Below, piece by piece: positions 19,049 through 28,152 of a stretch of DNA of 64,000 nt. The stretch is from Streptomyces sp. TLI_105 (lineage in GTDB: Bacteria > Actinomycetota > Actinomycetes > Streptomycetales > Streptomycetaceae). The stretch covers positions 6,039,501-6,103,500 of the forward strand of contig NZ_FNSM01000001.1 of NCBI RefSeq assembly GCF_900105415.1, written 5' to 3'. The translations under genes and the position numbers were made by a program. Numbering within the stretch: position 1 is the stretch's first letter; the number at the start of each line of letters is the position of its first letter. The notes under the pieces were generated by a model. That model did not search any database and was not told the DNA's origin. It saw only the letters and a list, made by a program, of their open reading frames with translations.

Positions 19049-22000
19049 TTACGCCTTGCGGAGGCGGAAGGTGAGGGTCAGGGACTCGTCCTCGAACGGC
19101 GCGCCGTACGAGCCGTCGGCCTCGCCCTGCGCGTAGTCCGTGGACAGGACCTCGTCCGCGATCAGGGACGCGTGGGCCGTCAGCGCGTCCACCGTCTCCG
19201 GAGACGTGGACGTCCACCGCAGCGCGATGCGGTCCGCGACGTCCAGGCCGCTGTTCTTGCGGGCCTCCTGGATCAGACGGATCGCGTCACGGGCCAGGCC
19301 GGCGCGCCGGAGCTCCGGGGTGATCTCCAGGTCCAGCGCCACCGTCGCGCCCGCGTCGGAGGCGACCGACCAGCCCTCACGGGGGGTCTCCGTGATGATG
19401 ATCTCCTCCGGGGTGACGGTGATGTCCTCGCCGTTCACCGAGAGCGTCGCCTCGCCGGAGCGGAGGGCCAGCGACAGGGCCGCGGCGTCGGCGGCGGCCA
19501 CCGCCTTGGCCACGTCCTGGACGCCCTTGCCGAAGCGCTTGCCCAGGGCCCGGAAGTTCGCCTTCGCCGTCGTGTCGACGAGCGAGCCGCCGACCTCCGA
19601 CAGGGAGGCGAGCGAGGAGACGTTGAGCTCCTCCGTGATCTGGGCCTGGAGCTCCGGCGACAGGGCCGTGAAGCCGGTCGCCGCGACCAGCGCGCGGGAC
19701 AGCGGCTGGCGGGTCTTCACGCCGGACTCCGCCCGCGTCGCCCGGCCCAGCTCGACCAGGCGGCGGACCAGGAGCATCTGCTCGGAGAGGGTGCCGTCGA
19801 TCAGGGCGGCGTCGGCCTCGGGCCAGGTGGAGAGGTGGACCGACTCGGGGGCGTCGGGGGTCACCGGCACGACCAGGTCCTGCCAGACCCGCTCCGTGAT
19901 GAAGGGGGTCAGCGGGGCCATCAGGCGGGTGACCGTCTCGATGACGTCGTGGAGCGTGCGCAGCGCCGCCTTGTCGCCCTGCCAGAAGCGGCGGCGGGAG
20001 CGGCGCACGTACCAGTTGGAGAGGTCGTCGACGAAGGCCGAGACCAGCTTGCCGGTGCGCTGGGTGTCGTACGTCTCCATCGCCTCGGTGGTCTCGGCGA
20101 CCAGCGTGTTCAGCTCGGAGAGCAGCCAGCGGTCGAGGACCGTGCGGTCGGCCGGCGCCGGGTCCGCCGCGCTGGGCGCCCAGCCGGACGTGCGGGCGTA
20201 CAGCGCCTGGAAGGCGACCGTGTTCCAGTAGGTGAGGAGGGTCTTGCGCACCACCTCCTGGATCGTGCCGTGGCCCACCCGGCGCGCCGCCCACGGCGAG
20301 CCGCCGGCCGCCATGAACCAGCGGACCGCGTCGGCGCCGTGCTGGTCCATCAGCGGGATGGGCTGGAGGATGTTGCCCAGGTGCTTGGACATCTTCCGGC
20401 CGTCCTCGGCGAGGATGTGGCCCAGGCAGACCACGTTCTCGTACGAGGACTTGTCGAAGACGAGCGTGCCGACGGCCATCAGCGTGTAGAACCAGCCACG
20501 GGTCTGGTCGATGGCCTCGGAGATGAACTGGGCGGGGTAGCGGGACTCGAAGAGTTCCTTGTTCTTGTACGGGTAGCCGTACTGCGCGAACGGCATCGAG
20601 CCCGAGTCGTACCAGGCGTCGATGACCTCCGGCACGCGGGTGGCGGTCTTCGAGCAGCTGGGGCACGGGAAGGTGACCGCGTCGATGTACGGGCGGTGCG
20701 GGTCGAGCTCCGACTGGTCGGTGCCCGTCAGCTCGGTGAGCTCCGCGCGCGAGCCCACGCAGGTCAGGTGGTCGTCCTCGCAGCGCCAGATCGGCAGCGG
20801 GGTGCCCCAGTAGCGGTTGCGGGAGAGCGCCCAGTCGATGTTGTTGTTCAGCCAGTCGCCGAAGCGGCCGTGCTTGACCGACTCCGGGAACCAGTTCGTC
20901 TTCTCGTTCTCCTCGAGGAGACGGTCCTTCACGGCGGTCGTACGGATGTACCAGGACGGCTGCGCGTAGTAGAGCAGGGCCGTGTGGCAGCGCCAGCAGT
21001 GCGGGTAGCTGTGCTCGTACGCGATGTGCTTGAAGAGCAGGCCGCGCGCGTCCAGGTCGGCGGTGAGCGCCTCGTCGGCCTTCTTGAAGAAGACGCCGCC
21101 GACCAGCGGCACGTCCTCCTCGAAGGTGCCGTCGGGGCGGACCGGGTTCACGACCGGCAGGCCGTAGGCCTTGCAGACCTTGAGGTCGTCCTCACCGAAG
21201 GCGGGGGACTGGTGGACCAGACCCGTGCCGTCCTCGGTCGTGACGTACTCGGCGTTGACCACGTAGTGGGCCGGGGCGTCGAAGGGGACCAGCTCGAAGG
21301 GGCGCTGGTAGGTCCAGCGCTCCATCTCCGCGCCCGTGAAGGACTCGCCCGTGGTGACCCAGCCCTCGCCGAGCGCCTTCTCGACCAGCGGCTGGGCGAC
21401 GACGACGCGCTCGTCGCCGTCCGTGGCGACCACGTACGTCACCTCGGGGTGCGCGGCGACCGCCGTGTTGGACACCAGGGTCCAGGGGGTCGTCGTCCAG
21501 ACCAGGAGCGCCGCCTTGCCCGCGAGGGGGCCGGACGTGAGCGGGAAGCGCACGTACACGGAGGGGTCGACGACCGTCTCGTAGCCCTGGGCCAGCTCGT
21601 GGTCGGAGAGGCCGGTGCCGCAGCGGGGGCACCAGGGGGCGACGCGGTGGTCCTGGACCAGCAGGTCCTTGTCGAAGATCTGCTTGAGGGACCACCAGAC
21701 CGACTCGATGTACGAGGGGTCCATGGTCCGGTAGGCGTCGTCGAGGTCGACCCAGTAGCCCATGCGGGTCGTGAGCTCGGCGAAGGCGTCGGTGTGCCGG
21801 GTCACGGACTCGCGGCACTTGGCGTTGAACTCGGCGATGCCGTACGCCTCGATGTCCTTCTTGCCGGAGAAGCCGAGCTCCTTCTCGACGGCGAGCTCGA
21901 CCGGCAGGCCGTGGCAGTCCCAGCCGGCCTTGCGGGCCACGTGGTAGCCGCGCATGGTCCGGAAGCGGGGGAACACGTCCTTGAAGACGCGGGCCTCGAT

Positions 22001-22180
22001 GTGGTGGGCGCCGGGCATGCCGTTGGCGGTGGGCGGGCCCTCGTAGAACACCCACTCGGGGCGTCCCTCGGACTGCTCCAGGGTCTTCGCGAAGACCTTG
22101 CTCTCGCGCCAGAAATCGAGCACGTCGTGCTCCAGCGCGGGCAGGTCGACCTGGGCGGGCACCTGGCGGTACTGCGACAT
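19049..22180 (-). CDS. ileS: isoleucyl-tRNA synthetase
   Basis: A 1043-residue class I synthetase charging tRNA-Ile, resembling the Thermus and eukaryote-like IleRS2 group (GPPTANG, GWDCHGLPVE, AYGIAEFN blocks). The HIGH signature reads G57-A-H-H60, that is GXHH instead of HXGH. The KMSKS loop reads KMSKH at about 596-600. An editing domain and a C-terminal anticodon domain are present. Start at 22180 (MSQYRQVPAQ) because a GGAGGAAG ribosome binding site precedes it; the frame extends 22 codons further into the T-box leader. It is transcribed opposite to its neighbours and regulated by the T-box at 22188-22420. Confidence 0.96.
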   Translation of the reverse strand: MSQYRQVPAQVDLPALEHDVLDFWRESKVFAKTLEQSEGRPEWVFYEGPPTANGMPGAHHIEARVFKDVFPRFRTMRGYHVARKAGWDCHGLPVELAVEKELGFSGKKDIEAYGIAEFNAKCRESVTRHTDAFAELTTRMGYWVDLDDAYRTMDPSYIESVWWSLKQIFDKDLLVQDHRVAPWCPRCGTGLSDHELAQGYETVVDPSVYVRFPLTSGPLAGKAALLVWTTTPWTLVSNTAVAAHPEVTYVVATDGDERVVVAQPLVEKALGEGWVTTGESFTGAEMERWTYQRPFELVPFDAPAHYVVNAEYVTTEDGTGLVHQSPAFGEDDLKVCKAYGLPVVNPVRPDGTFEEDVPLVGGVFFKKADEALTADLDARGLLFKHIAYEHSYPHCWRCHTALLYYAQPSWYIRTTAVKDRLLEENEKTNWFPESVKHGRFGDWLNNNIDWALSRNRYWGTPLPIWRCEDDHLTCVGSRAELTELTGTDQSELDPHRPYIDAVTFPCPSCSKTATRVPEVIDAWYDSGSMPFAQYGYPYKNKELFESRYPAQFISEAIDQTRGWFYTLMAVGTLVFDKSSYENVVCLGHILAEDGRKMSKHLGNILQPIPLMDQHGADAVRWFMAAGGSPWAARRVGHGTIQEVVRKTLLTYWNTVAFQALYARTSGWAPSAADPAPADRTVLDRWLLSELNTLVAETTEAMETYDTQRTGKLVSAFVDDLSNWYVRRSRRRFWQGDKAALRTLHDVIETVTRLMAPLTPFITERVWQDLVVPVTPDAPESVHLSTWPEADAALIDGTLSEQMLLVRRLVELGRATRAESGVKTRQPLSRALVAATGFTALSPELQAQITEELNVSSLASLSEVGGSLVDTTAKANFRALGKRFGKGVQDVAKAVAAADAAALSLALRSGEATLSVNGEDITVTPEEIIITETPREGWSVASDAGATVALDLEITPELRRAGLARDAIRLIQEARKNSGLDVADRIALRWTSTSPETVDALTAHASLIADEVLSTDYAQGEADGSYGAPFEDESLTLTFRLRKA

Positions 22181-22187
22181 CGATCTT

Positions 22188-22420
22188 CCTCCGGCGGACG
22201 GTTCTCTTCCGTCGGAGGGACGAGAGCACTGCTCCCGCGGTACCACCCTCCTTGGCCCCGGACGTGATCGTCCTGAGCCCCCTCATTGGGGTCGCGACGC
22301 CGGGTCTAGTCACCGCCCTGTCGTGCGGCTTTCTTCCGACGGCTCCGGGGTGATGCTTCACATCGGGCTCGCCCCCGGGCTCTCACCGTCCCCGGGTCGC
22401 TCATGGCTGCTTGCGACGCT
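22188..22420 (-). promoter_or_regulatory. ileS T-box riboswitch (translational, actinobacterial type)
   Basis: On the minus strand the leader contains the 14-nt T-box AGGGTGGTACCGCG (22236-22249), which pairs with the tRNA acceptor end. Between it and the start codon, 22188-22218 forms a hairpin CCTCCGACGG...CCGTCCGCCGGAGG whose 3' arm contains the ileS ribosome binding site GGAGG. So uncharged tRNA-Ile should free the site and permit translation. A short upstream stem-loop region around 22340-22375 contains a possible ATC isoleucine specifier (minus-strand ATC at 22352-22354). The short stem I fits the ultrashort T-boxes described for actinobacterial ileS. Exact 5' limit is approximate. Confidence 0.88.
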
Positions 22421-22721
22421 ACTCGTCCCCATCCAAGCCTTTCGCTGTGGCCAGTGTACGGGGCCCGGGAGCGGGCGGCAGACCGGTTTTCCCGTGACCC
22501 GAATGGCCATACGGGGGGTGCCGGACTTCCGTTGCGGCCATGTGGGGGAGGGGCGGGACGGATAACCGGGCGGGGAGCTGGGCACAACGGAGGCAGGCCC
22601 GCCCCGCGGGGAGCGGGGGCGGGTGGGAACGGCGGCGTGCCCCGTTGCCGCGGGCCTTGGGCCGATTTATCGTCCCAGCACGATTCGCGAGCAAGATCAC
22701 AAAATGTGAAGGGGCCGCGAC
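22421..22721. promoter_or_regulatory. divergent promoter region between ileS and the DksA-like gene
   Basis: About 300 bp with no supportable gene. On the minus strand a -10-like TACACT (complement of 22453-22458) would start the ileS leader near 22445, but no good -35 is seen. On the plus strand an AT-richer stretch at about 22665-22705 precedes the DksA-like gene and contains the small palindrome CACAAAATGTG, followed by a GAAGGGG ribosome binding site. A partial resemblance to the 53-bp repeat family (GGGCACAACGGAGG near 22581) is too weak to call. Confidence 0.35.
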
Positions 22722-23531
22722 ATGGTGGCGAAGAAGACCGCCGCGAAGAAGACCTCGGTCGCCGGTTCCACCGGTGCGACCGAGGTCGCCAAGGACGTGG
22801 TCGGCAAGAAGTCGACGGTGGCCGGGAAGCCGGTCGCGGTCGACGGGAAGACGCCCGCCGGGAAGAAGGTCGCGAAGAAGGCGCCGGCCAGGAAGGCCGC
22901 GGCCCGGAAGACGATCGCCGAGGACGCCGCCCCCGGCGGGGCCGGTGCGGCGGTCTCCGCCCCCGACGCCTCCGCCCCGAAGACGCCCGCCAAGAAGGCC
23001 GTGGCGAAGAAGGCGGCCGCCAGGAAGGCGCCCGCCGCCAAGAAGCAGACAGGAGCCAGGACGGTGGCAGCGAAGAAGACCGCGGGTGGCGTCACGACCG
23101 TCGGGGACGGGGCGGCGGTGCCCCCGGCGCGGGCCGGGGAGCTCGCGGTGCGGCCCGGCGAGGACCCCTGGACGCCGGAGGAGGTCGCGGAGGCCCGCAG
23201 CGGGCTCCAGGCGGAGGTGCTGCGGCTGCGGAGCGAGCTCGTCCACTCCCAGGAGGAGCTGACCGGCCTGATGCGGGACTCGGGCGACGGTGCCGGGGAC
23301 GACCAGGCCGACACGGGCACCAAGAACATCACGCGCGAGCACGAGCTGGCCCTCGCCGCGAACGCCCGGGAGATGCTGGAGCAGACGGAGCACGCCCTGG
23401 AGCGGCTCGACGCGGGCACGTACGGCCTGTGCGAGGTGTGCGGGAAGCCGATCGGCAAGGCGCGGATGCAGGCCTTCCCGCGGGCCACGCTCTGCGTCGA
23501 GGACAAGCAGCGACAGGAGCGGCGCGGCTGA
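22722..23531 (+). CDS. DksA/TraR-family zinc-finger protein with histone H1-like N-terminus
   Basis: A 269-residue protein in two parts. Residues 1-125 are dominated by Lys, Ala and Pro with repeats such as [21 protein letters not shown] and [14 protein letters not shown], like histone H1 tails and the lysine-rich tails of actinobacterial nucleoid proteins. Residues about 145-269 are a DksA/TraR domain: a coiled coil, then C237-E-V-C240 and a single C258, so one ligand of the usual four-cysteine finger is missing. DksA proteins bind RNA polymerase in the secondary channel; the basic tail suggests DNA binding as well. Function here is inference. It precedes lspA by 80 nt. Confidence 0.85.
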   Translation: MVAKKTAAKKTSVAGSTGATEVAKDVVGKKSTVAGKPVAVDGKTPAGKKVAKKAPARKAAARKTIAEDAAPGGAGAAVSAPDASAPKTPAKKAVAKKAAARKAPAAKKQTGARTVAAKKTAGGVTTVGDGAAVPPARAGELAVRPGEDPWTPEEVAEARSGLQAEVLRLRSELVHSQEELTGLMRDSGDGAGDDQADTGTKNITREHELALAANAREMLEQTEHALERLDAGTYGLCEVCGKPIGKARMQAFPRATLCVEDKQRQERRG

Positions 23532-23611
23532 CGATCTCGGCTGCCTGTCTCGTACGCCTGTGCCGTACCCTCGGTGCACGGTCAGGCATCGAGGTCGAGG
23601 GACTCACTCAC

Positions 23612-24268
23612 GTGGCAGAGGCGGAGCGCATCATCGGTACGCCGGATTCAGCAGGGGCCGACGAGACGGCCGCCTCCGACGGGCCCGCGGCCCGCGAGGG
23701 GGCCGCGGCCCCGGACGGCGCGTCGGACCACGACGGCACGTCGGCCCCCGACGGTGCGGCCGCTCCCGAGGAGCGGCCCAGGGGCAGGCGCAGGATCGTC
23801 GCCCTCTTCGTCGTGGCCGTGCTCGCCTACCTGCTCGACCTCGGCAGCAAGATGCTGGTGGTCGCCGAGCTGGAGGGCCACGAGCCGATCGATCTGATCG
23901 GCGACCTGCTGCGGCTCGACGCCATCCGCAACCCGGGCGCCGCCTTCGGCATGGGCGAGGCCTTCACGATCATCTTCACCTGCATCGCGGCCGCCGTGAT
24001 CGTCGTGATCATCCGGCTTGCGCGGAAGCTCTACAGCCTGCCCTGGGCGATCGCGCTCGGCCTGCTGCTCGGCGGCGCGCTGGGCAACCTCACGGACCGG
24101 ATCTTCCGCTCGCCGGGCGTCTTCGAGGGCGCGGTGGTGGACTTCATCGCCCCCGCGCACTTCGCCGTCTTCAACCTCGCCGACTCGGCGATCGTCTGCG
24201 GCGGCATCCTGATCGTCATCCTGTCGTTCCGGGGCCTGGACCCCGACGGCACCGTCCACAAGGACTGA
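23612..24268 (+). CDS. lspA: lipoprotein signal peptidase LspA
   Basis: A 218-residue signal peptidase II that cleaves prolipoproteins after Lgt modifies their cysteine. A hydrophilic, acidic Ala/Asp/Gly-rich N-terminal extension of about 70 residues precedes four membrane segments. Family motifs: [25 protein letters not shown] and FNLADSAI, the last two carrying the catalytic aspartates. Start GTG 23612 ([11 protein letters not shown]). The frame is open upstream through the preceding gene but without conserved content. Confidence 0.94.
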   Translation: MAEAERIIGTPDSAGADETAASDGPAAREGAAAPDGASDHDGTSAPDGAAAPEERPRGRRRIVALFVVAVLAYLLDLGSKMLVVAELEGHEPIDLIGDLLRLDAIRNPGAAFGMGEAFTIIFTCIAAAVIVVIIRLARKLYSLPWAIALGLLLGGALGNLTDRIFRSPGVFEGAVVDFIAPAHFAVFNLADSAIVCGGILIVILSFRGLDPDGTVHKD

Positions 24269-24320
24269 GCCCGACCCCGGCGGAAGACAGAGTGTCTTCC
24301 GCACAAGGCATACTCGACGG

Positions 24321-25262
24321 GTGAGTACGAGTCCCGAGATCCGCACGCTGCCCGTTCCCGATGGCCTGGAGGGCGAGCGCGTCGACGCCGCCATCGCCCG
24401 TATGTTCGGGTTCTCCCGTACGAAGGCGGCCGAGCTGGCCGCCGAAGGGAAGGTCCAGGTCGACGGCTCCGTCGTCGGCAAGTCCGAGCGGGTCAGCGGC
24501 GGTGCGTGGCTCGAGGTCGAGATGCCGGGCGCGCCCGCGCCCGTGCAGGTGGTCGCCGAGCCCGTCGAGGGCATGGAGATCGTCCACGACGACGACGACA
24601 TCGTCGTGATCATGAAGCCGATCGGCGTCGCCGCGCACCCCAGCCCCGGCTGGACCGGCACCACGGTCATCGGCGGCCTCGCCGCCGCCGGGTACCGCAT
24701 CTCCACCTCCGGCGCCGCCGAGCGCCAGGGCATCGTGCACCGCCTCGACGTCGGCACCTCCGGTCTGATGGTGGTCGCCAAGTCGGAGTACGCGTACACC
24801 TCGCTCAAGCGCCAGTTCAAGGAGCGCACGGTCGACAAGCGCTACCACGCGCTGGTCCAGGGCCACCCGGACCCGATGAGCGGCACCATCGACGCGCCGA
24901 TCGGCCGGCACCCGAACCACGACTACAAGTGGGCGGTCACCGCCGACGGCAAGCCCTCCGTCACGCACTACGACCTCATCGAGGCGTACCGCTCGGCCTC
25001 GCTGCTCGACATCAAGCTGGAGACGGGCCGCACCCACCAGATCCGGGTGCACATGTCCGCCCACCGCCACCCCTGCGTCGGCGACCTCACCTACGGCGCC
25101 GACCCGACGCTCGCCAAGCGCCTCGGCCTGACCCGGCAGTGGCTGCACGCCGTCCGCCTCGGTTTCGAGCACCCGGGCGACGGGTCCTGGGTCGAGTTCG
25201 CCAGCACCTACCCCGAGGACCTGCAGAAGGCCCTGGACAGGATCGCGGCGGAGAGCCGGTGA
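24321..25262 (+). CDS. RluD-family rRNA pseudouridine synthase
   Basis: A 313-residue RluA/RluD-type pseudouridine synthase. It has an N-terminal S4 RNA-binding domain (about 15-70) and a catalytic domain with [15 protein letters not shown], where D143 is the catalytic aspartate, plus KRYHALVQG and [13 protein letters not shown]. The likely target is 23S rRNA helix 69 by analogy with RluD. GTG start at 24321. It follows lspA by 52 nt, the same order as in many bacteria, and overlaps the next gene by 4 nt. Confidence 0.94.
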   Translation: MSTSPEIRTLPVPDGLEGERVDAAIARMFGFSRTKAAELAAEGKVQVDGSVVGKSERVSGGAWLEVEMPGAPAPVQVVAEPVEGMEIVHDDDDIVVIMKPIGVAAHPSPGWTGTTVIGGLAAAGYRISTSGAAERQGIVHRLDVGTSGLMVVAKSEYAYTSLKRQFKERTVDKRYHALVQGHPDPMSGTIDAPIGRHPNHDYKWAVTADGKPSVTHYDLIEAYRSASLLDIKLETGRTHQIRVHMSAHRHPCVGDLTYGADPTLAKRLGLTRQWLHAVRLGFEHPGDGSWVEFASTYPEDLQKALDRIAAESR

Positions 25263-25726
25263 CCGCCTCGTACAGCGTCCGCGAGGCGCTCGGGACCGAG
25301 GACCGGGAGGCCTGCTTCGCGGTCCGCCGCGAGGTCTTCGTCGAGGAGCAGGGCGTCCCGCAGGAGCTGGAGTACGACACGTACGACGCGACCGCGGTGC
25401 ACGTGCTCGCGGTCCGCGAGGACGGACTGCCGCTGGGCACCGGCCGCCTGCTGCACGGGGCGGACGCGCTCGGCAAGACCGGCGGCGACGCCTCCGTCGG
25501 TTCCCTCGGCCGGCTCGCCGTCGCCAAGGCGGCGCGCGGTCTCGGGGTCGGCGCGGCGCTCGTGCGGGCCGTCGAGGACGTGGCGCGGGAGCGCGGTCTG
25601 AGCGCCGTCGACCTGCACGCGCAGACCCACGCGCTCGGCTTCTACGAGCGGCTCGGCTACGTGGCGTACGGGCCCGAGTTCCCGGACGCGGGGATGCCGC
25701 ACCGGGCCATGAGGCGGGTCCTGTAG
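25259..25726 (+). CDS. GNAT-family N-acetyltransferase
   Basis: A 155-residue acetyltransferase of the YjcF/ElaA-like branch: [19 protein letters not shown] at the N-terminus, a central GRLLHG strand, the acetyl-CoA loop [17 protein letters not shown] and the C-terminal [17 protein letters not shown]. Substrate unknown. GTG start overlaps the rluD stop (GTGA), so translation is coupled. Confidence 0.9.
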   Translation: MTASYSVREALGTEDREACFAVRREVFVEEQGVPQELEYDTYDATAVHVLAVREDGLPLGTGRLLHGADALGKTGGDASVGSLGRLAVAKAARGLGVGAALVRAVEDVARERGLSAVDLHAQTHALGFYERLGYVAYGPEFPDAGMPHRAMRRVL

Positions 25727-25834
25727 CGGCCCGCCCGGCCCGCCCGGCCCTCCGTCCCCCGTAGCATCCGCCGCTTCCCGGCGTACACAGGGGGCAATCG
25801 ACGTCAAAACGGACGTACGTGACAGGGTGGGGCC

Positions 25835-27421
25835 GTGGATCAATTGGCCCTGCTCTTCCTGCTGCTCCTCGGCGCCCTGCTCACCGTGCCCCTCGGTGAG
25901 CGGCTCGGACTGCCCGCGCCGGTCCTGATGACCCTCGTCGGGATCGTGCTGGCCTTCCTGCCCTTCGTGCCGAACGTCGAGATCCCGCCGGAGTTCATCC
26001 TCCCGCTGGTGCTGCCGCCCCTGCTGTACGCCTCCGTGCAGCGGACCTCCTGGCGGCAGTTCGCGGCCAACAGACGGCCCATCTTCCTGCTCGCGGTCGC
26101 CCTGGTCTTCGTCACCACCGCCGCCGTCGGCGCGGTCGCGCACTCGCTCGTGCCCGGCCTCCCCCTGGCCGCCGCCCTCGCGCTCGGGGCCCTCGTCGCG
26201 CCGCCGGACCCGGTCGCCGCGACCGCCGTGGCCGGCTCGCTCGGGCTGCCCCGCCGGCTGGTGTCGATCCTGGAGGGCGAGGGACTCTTCAACGACGTCA
26301 CCGCGATCGTCCTCTACCACGTGGCGATCGCCGCCGTCGTCAGCGGCTCCTTCTCCTGGCCTCAGGCGCTCGGCCAGTTCGTGCTCTCCGCCGTGGTCGC
26401 CGTGGCCGTCGGTCTGACGCTCGGCTGGCTCGCCAACAAGCTCATCGGGCTCCTCGGCGACGCCACCCTGCAGACCGGCCTCACCCTCCTCGTCCCCTTC
26501 GTGAGCTACGTCGTCGCCGAGGAGCTGCACGGCTCCGGCGTCCTCGCCGTCCTGCTCACCGCGCTCTTCCTGGCCGAACACGCGGCCGACGCCGACGACG
26601 TCATGGGCCGGCTCGCCGGACAGACCTTCTGGCAGATCGTCGACACCCTGGTCACCGGCATCGCCTTCGGCCTCATCGGCCTGGAGCTCATCCACGTCTT
26701 CGGGGTCGCCGAGGGGCGCGGCTGGCAAATGCTGGGCTGGGGCGCCGCCGTCGTCGGCGTGGTCGTCGGCGTCCGTCTCCTCTGGCTGCTCCCCGCCACC
26801 TGGCTGGCGAAGCGGCTGCACACGCTCCGGGACGTCGACGAGGAGATCCCGATGAGCTGGCGGGAGACCGTCGTCATGTGGTGGGCGGGGATGCGCGGGG
26901 TGGCCTCGGTCGCGCTGGCGCTCGCCATCCCGCTCCGCACCGACGACGGAGCGCCCTTCCCCGGCCGCGAGGAGATCGTCTTCATCGCCTTCTGTGTGAT
27001 CATCGCCACTCTCGTCTTCCAGGGCCTCACGCTGCCCTGGCTGGTCAGGCGGCTCGGGGTGCGGGCCGACGCGGACGCCGAGCGCGCCCTGGAACGCGAG
27101 CTCGCGATCCGGGCCGCGAAGGCCGCCAAGCGCAGGCTCAAGGAGATCGAGGAGGTCGAGGAGCTGCCGGAGGAGGTCCAGGAGCGGCTGATGCGCGGGG
27201 CGTACGACATCGGGGCGCGGATCAGCCCGGACATGGTGGACGACGAGCGGCGGGCCGCCTTCGTGGAGCGGACGAAGCGGTTCAAGGCGGTGCAGCGGAT
27301 CCAGCGGGAGCTGATGTCGGCCGCCCGGCACGAGATCCTCGCGGCACGCAGCGAACCGGGCGCCGACCCCGAGGTGGTGGACCGGGTGCTGCGCCACCTG
27401 GACGTGCGCAGCATGCGCTAG
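25835..27421 (+). CDS. Na+/H+ antiporter of the CPA1 (NhaP) family
   Basis: A 528-residue transporter with about 12 membrane segments up to about residue 405, then a cytoplasmic tail rich in Arg, Glu and Lys. Transport motifs are APPDPVAATAV and EGEGLFNDVTAIVLY, with the conserved ND pair of the CPA1 family, and MRGVASVALALAIPL in the later helices. It probably exchanges Na+ or K+ for H+ at the plasma membrane. Start GTG 25835. The TAG stop is partly made by the left end of a repeat relic (27420-27478). Confidence 0.9.
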   Translation: MDQLALLFLLLLGALLTVPLGERLGLPAPVLMTLVGIVLAFLPFVPNVEIPPEFILPLVLPPLLYASVQRTSWRQFAANRRPIFLLAVALVFVTTAAVGAVAHSLVPGLPLAAALALGALVAPPDPVAATAVAGSLGLPRRLVSILEGEGLFNDVTAIVLYHVAIAAVVSGSFSWPQALGQFVLSAVVAVAVGLTLGWLANKLIGLLGDATLQTGLTLLVPFVSYVVAEELHGSGVLAVLLTALFLAEHAADADDVMGRLAGQTFWQIVDTLVTGIAFGLIGLELIHVFGVAEGRGWQMLGWGAAVVGVVVGVRLLWLLPATWLAKRLHTLRDVDEEIPMSWRETVVMWWAGMRGVASVALALAIPLRTDDGAPFPGREEIVFIAFCVIIATLVFQGLTLPWLVRRLGVRADADAERALERELAIRAAKAAKRRLKEIEEVEELPEEVQERLMRGAYDIGARISPDMVDDERRAAFVERTKRFKAVQRIQRELMSAARHEILAARSEPGADPEVVDRVLRHLDVRSMR

Positions 27422-27478
27422 GTCCTGTCTTTCGAAGCAGGGCCCCGCGAGCCCGGCCCGATCCGAAGGACACGCCCT
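27420..27478. repeat. short relic with MITE-like inverted termini
   Basis: The right end, GATCCGAAGGACACGCCCT (27460-27478), matches the right terminus of the 199-bp element at 54424-54622 at 16 of 19 positions. The left end, AGGTCCTGTCTTTCG (27420-27434), is its imperfect inverse. Only 59 bp remain. It starts inside the antiporter stop codon, exactly as the larger element does for its neighbour. Confidence 0.5.
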
Positions 27479-27512
27479 GGGCCTGTCGGTGTCGGGTGGC
27501 AGGATGGGACGC

Positions 27513-28082
27513 ATGGACATCATGCTCTTCCACTCGGCCTACGGGCTGACCCCTTCCGTCGCGGCGGCCGCCGAGCGGCTCCGGGCCGCCGGGCACCAGG
27601 TCTGGACGCCGGACCTCTACGACGGCCGGACGGTCGGGACCGTCGAGGAGGGCGTGAAGCTCCGGGACGAGATCGGCAAGGACGAGCTGCTGAAGCGTGC
27701 GGTGCTGGCCGCCGCTCCCTACTCGGAGCGGGGCCTGGTCTACATGGGCCTCTCCCTCGGGGCCTCGATCGCGCAGACCCTGGCGCTCGGGGACGAGAAG
27801 GCACGCGGGCTGCTGCTGTTCCACGGCACCTCGGACCTCGCGGAGTCCGCCTCGGTGGACGAGCTGCCGGTCCAGCTGCACGTGGCCGAGCCCGACCCCT
27901 TCGAGACGGACGACTGGCTGTCCTCCTGGTACCTCCAGATGCGCAGGGCGGGGGCGGAGGTGGAGGTCCACCGCTACCGGGGCGCGGGGCACATCTACAC
28001 GGACCCGGAGCTGCCCGACTGGGACGAGGAGGCGGCGGAGCGGACCTGGTCGGTGGCGCTCGCCTTCCTGGACGAGCTGTAG
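27513..28082 (+). CDS. dienelactone hydrolase-like alpha/beta hydrolase
   Basis: A 189-residue alpha/beta hydrolase resembling the dienelactone hydrolase family. The nucleophile elbow is G79-L-S81-L-G83, so serine replaces the cysteine of classical dienelactone hydrolases. A late histidine is in GAGHIYTDPE and acidic candidates are in HVAEPDPFETDD. No signal peptide. I choose ATG 27513 (MDIMLFHSAYGLTP), where the first beta strand begins and GGATGGG lies upstream; GTG 27489 or ATG 27504 would add 8 or 3 residues. Substrate unknown. Confidence 0.85.
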   Translation: MDIMLFHSAYGLTPSVAAAAERLRAAGHQVWTPDLYDGRTVGTVEEGVKLRDEIGKDELLKRAVLAAAPYSERGLVYMGLSLGASIAQTLALGDEKARGLLLFHGTSDLAESASVDELPVQLHVAEPDPFETDDWLSSWYLQMRRAGAEVEVHRYRGAGHIYTDPELPDWDEEAAERTWSVALAFLDEL

Positions 28083-28099
28083 GGCCGTACGGAAAAGGG

Positions 28100-28131
28100 G
28101 TGTGGCCCCGGGGAGTTCCCCGGGGCCACAC
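28100..28131. terminator. bidirectional terminator
   Basis: Perfect 15-bp inverted repeat (arms 28100-28114 and 28117-28131, GTGTGGCCCCGGGGA and complement) centred between the convergent stops at 28082 and 28153. AAAA precedes it on the plus strand, which reads as T residues for transcripts from the right. Confidence 0.82.
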
Positions 28132-28152
28132 TCATGTTCTGCGGACGAGCCG

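Noticed and set aside
18863..22267. A very long plus-strand open frame (over 1100 codons) opposite ileS
   Set aside because: It is the antisense shadow of a strongly conserved gene; its translation is low-complexity Arg/Gly/Val/Leu text with no domain, a common artefact of high third-position GC.
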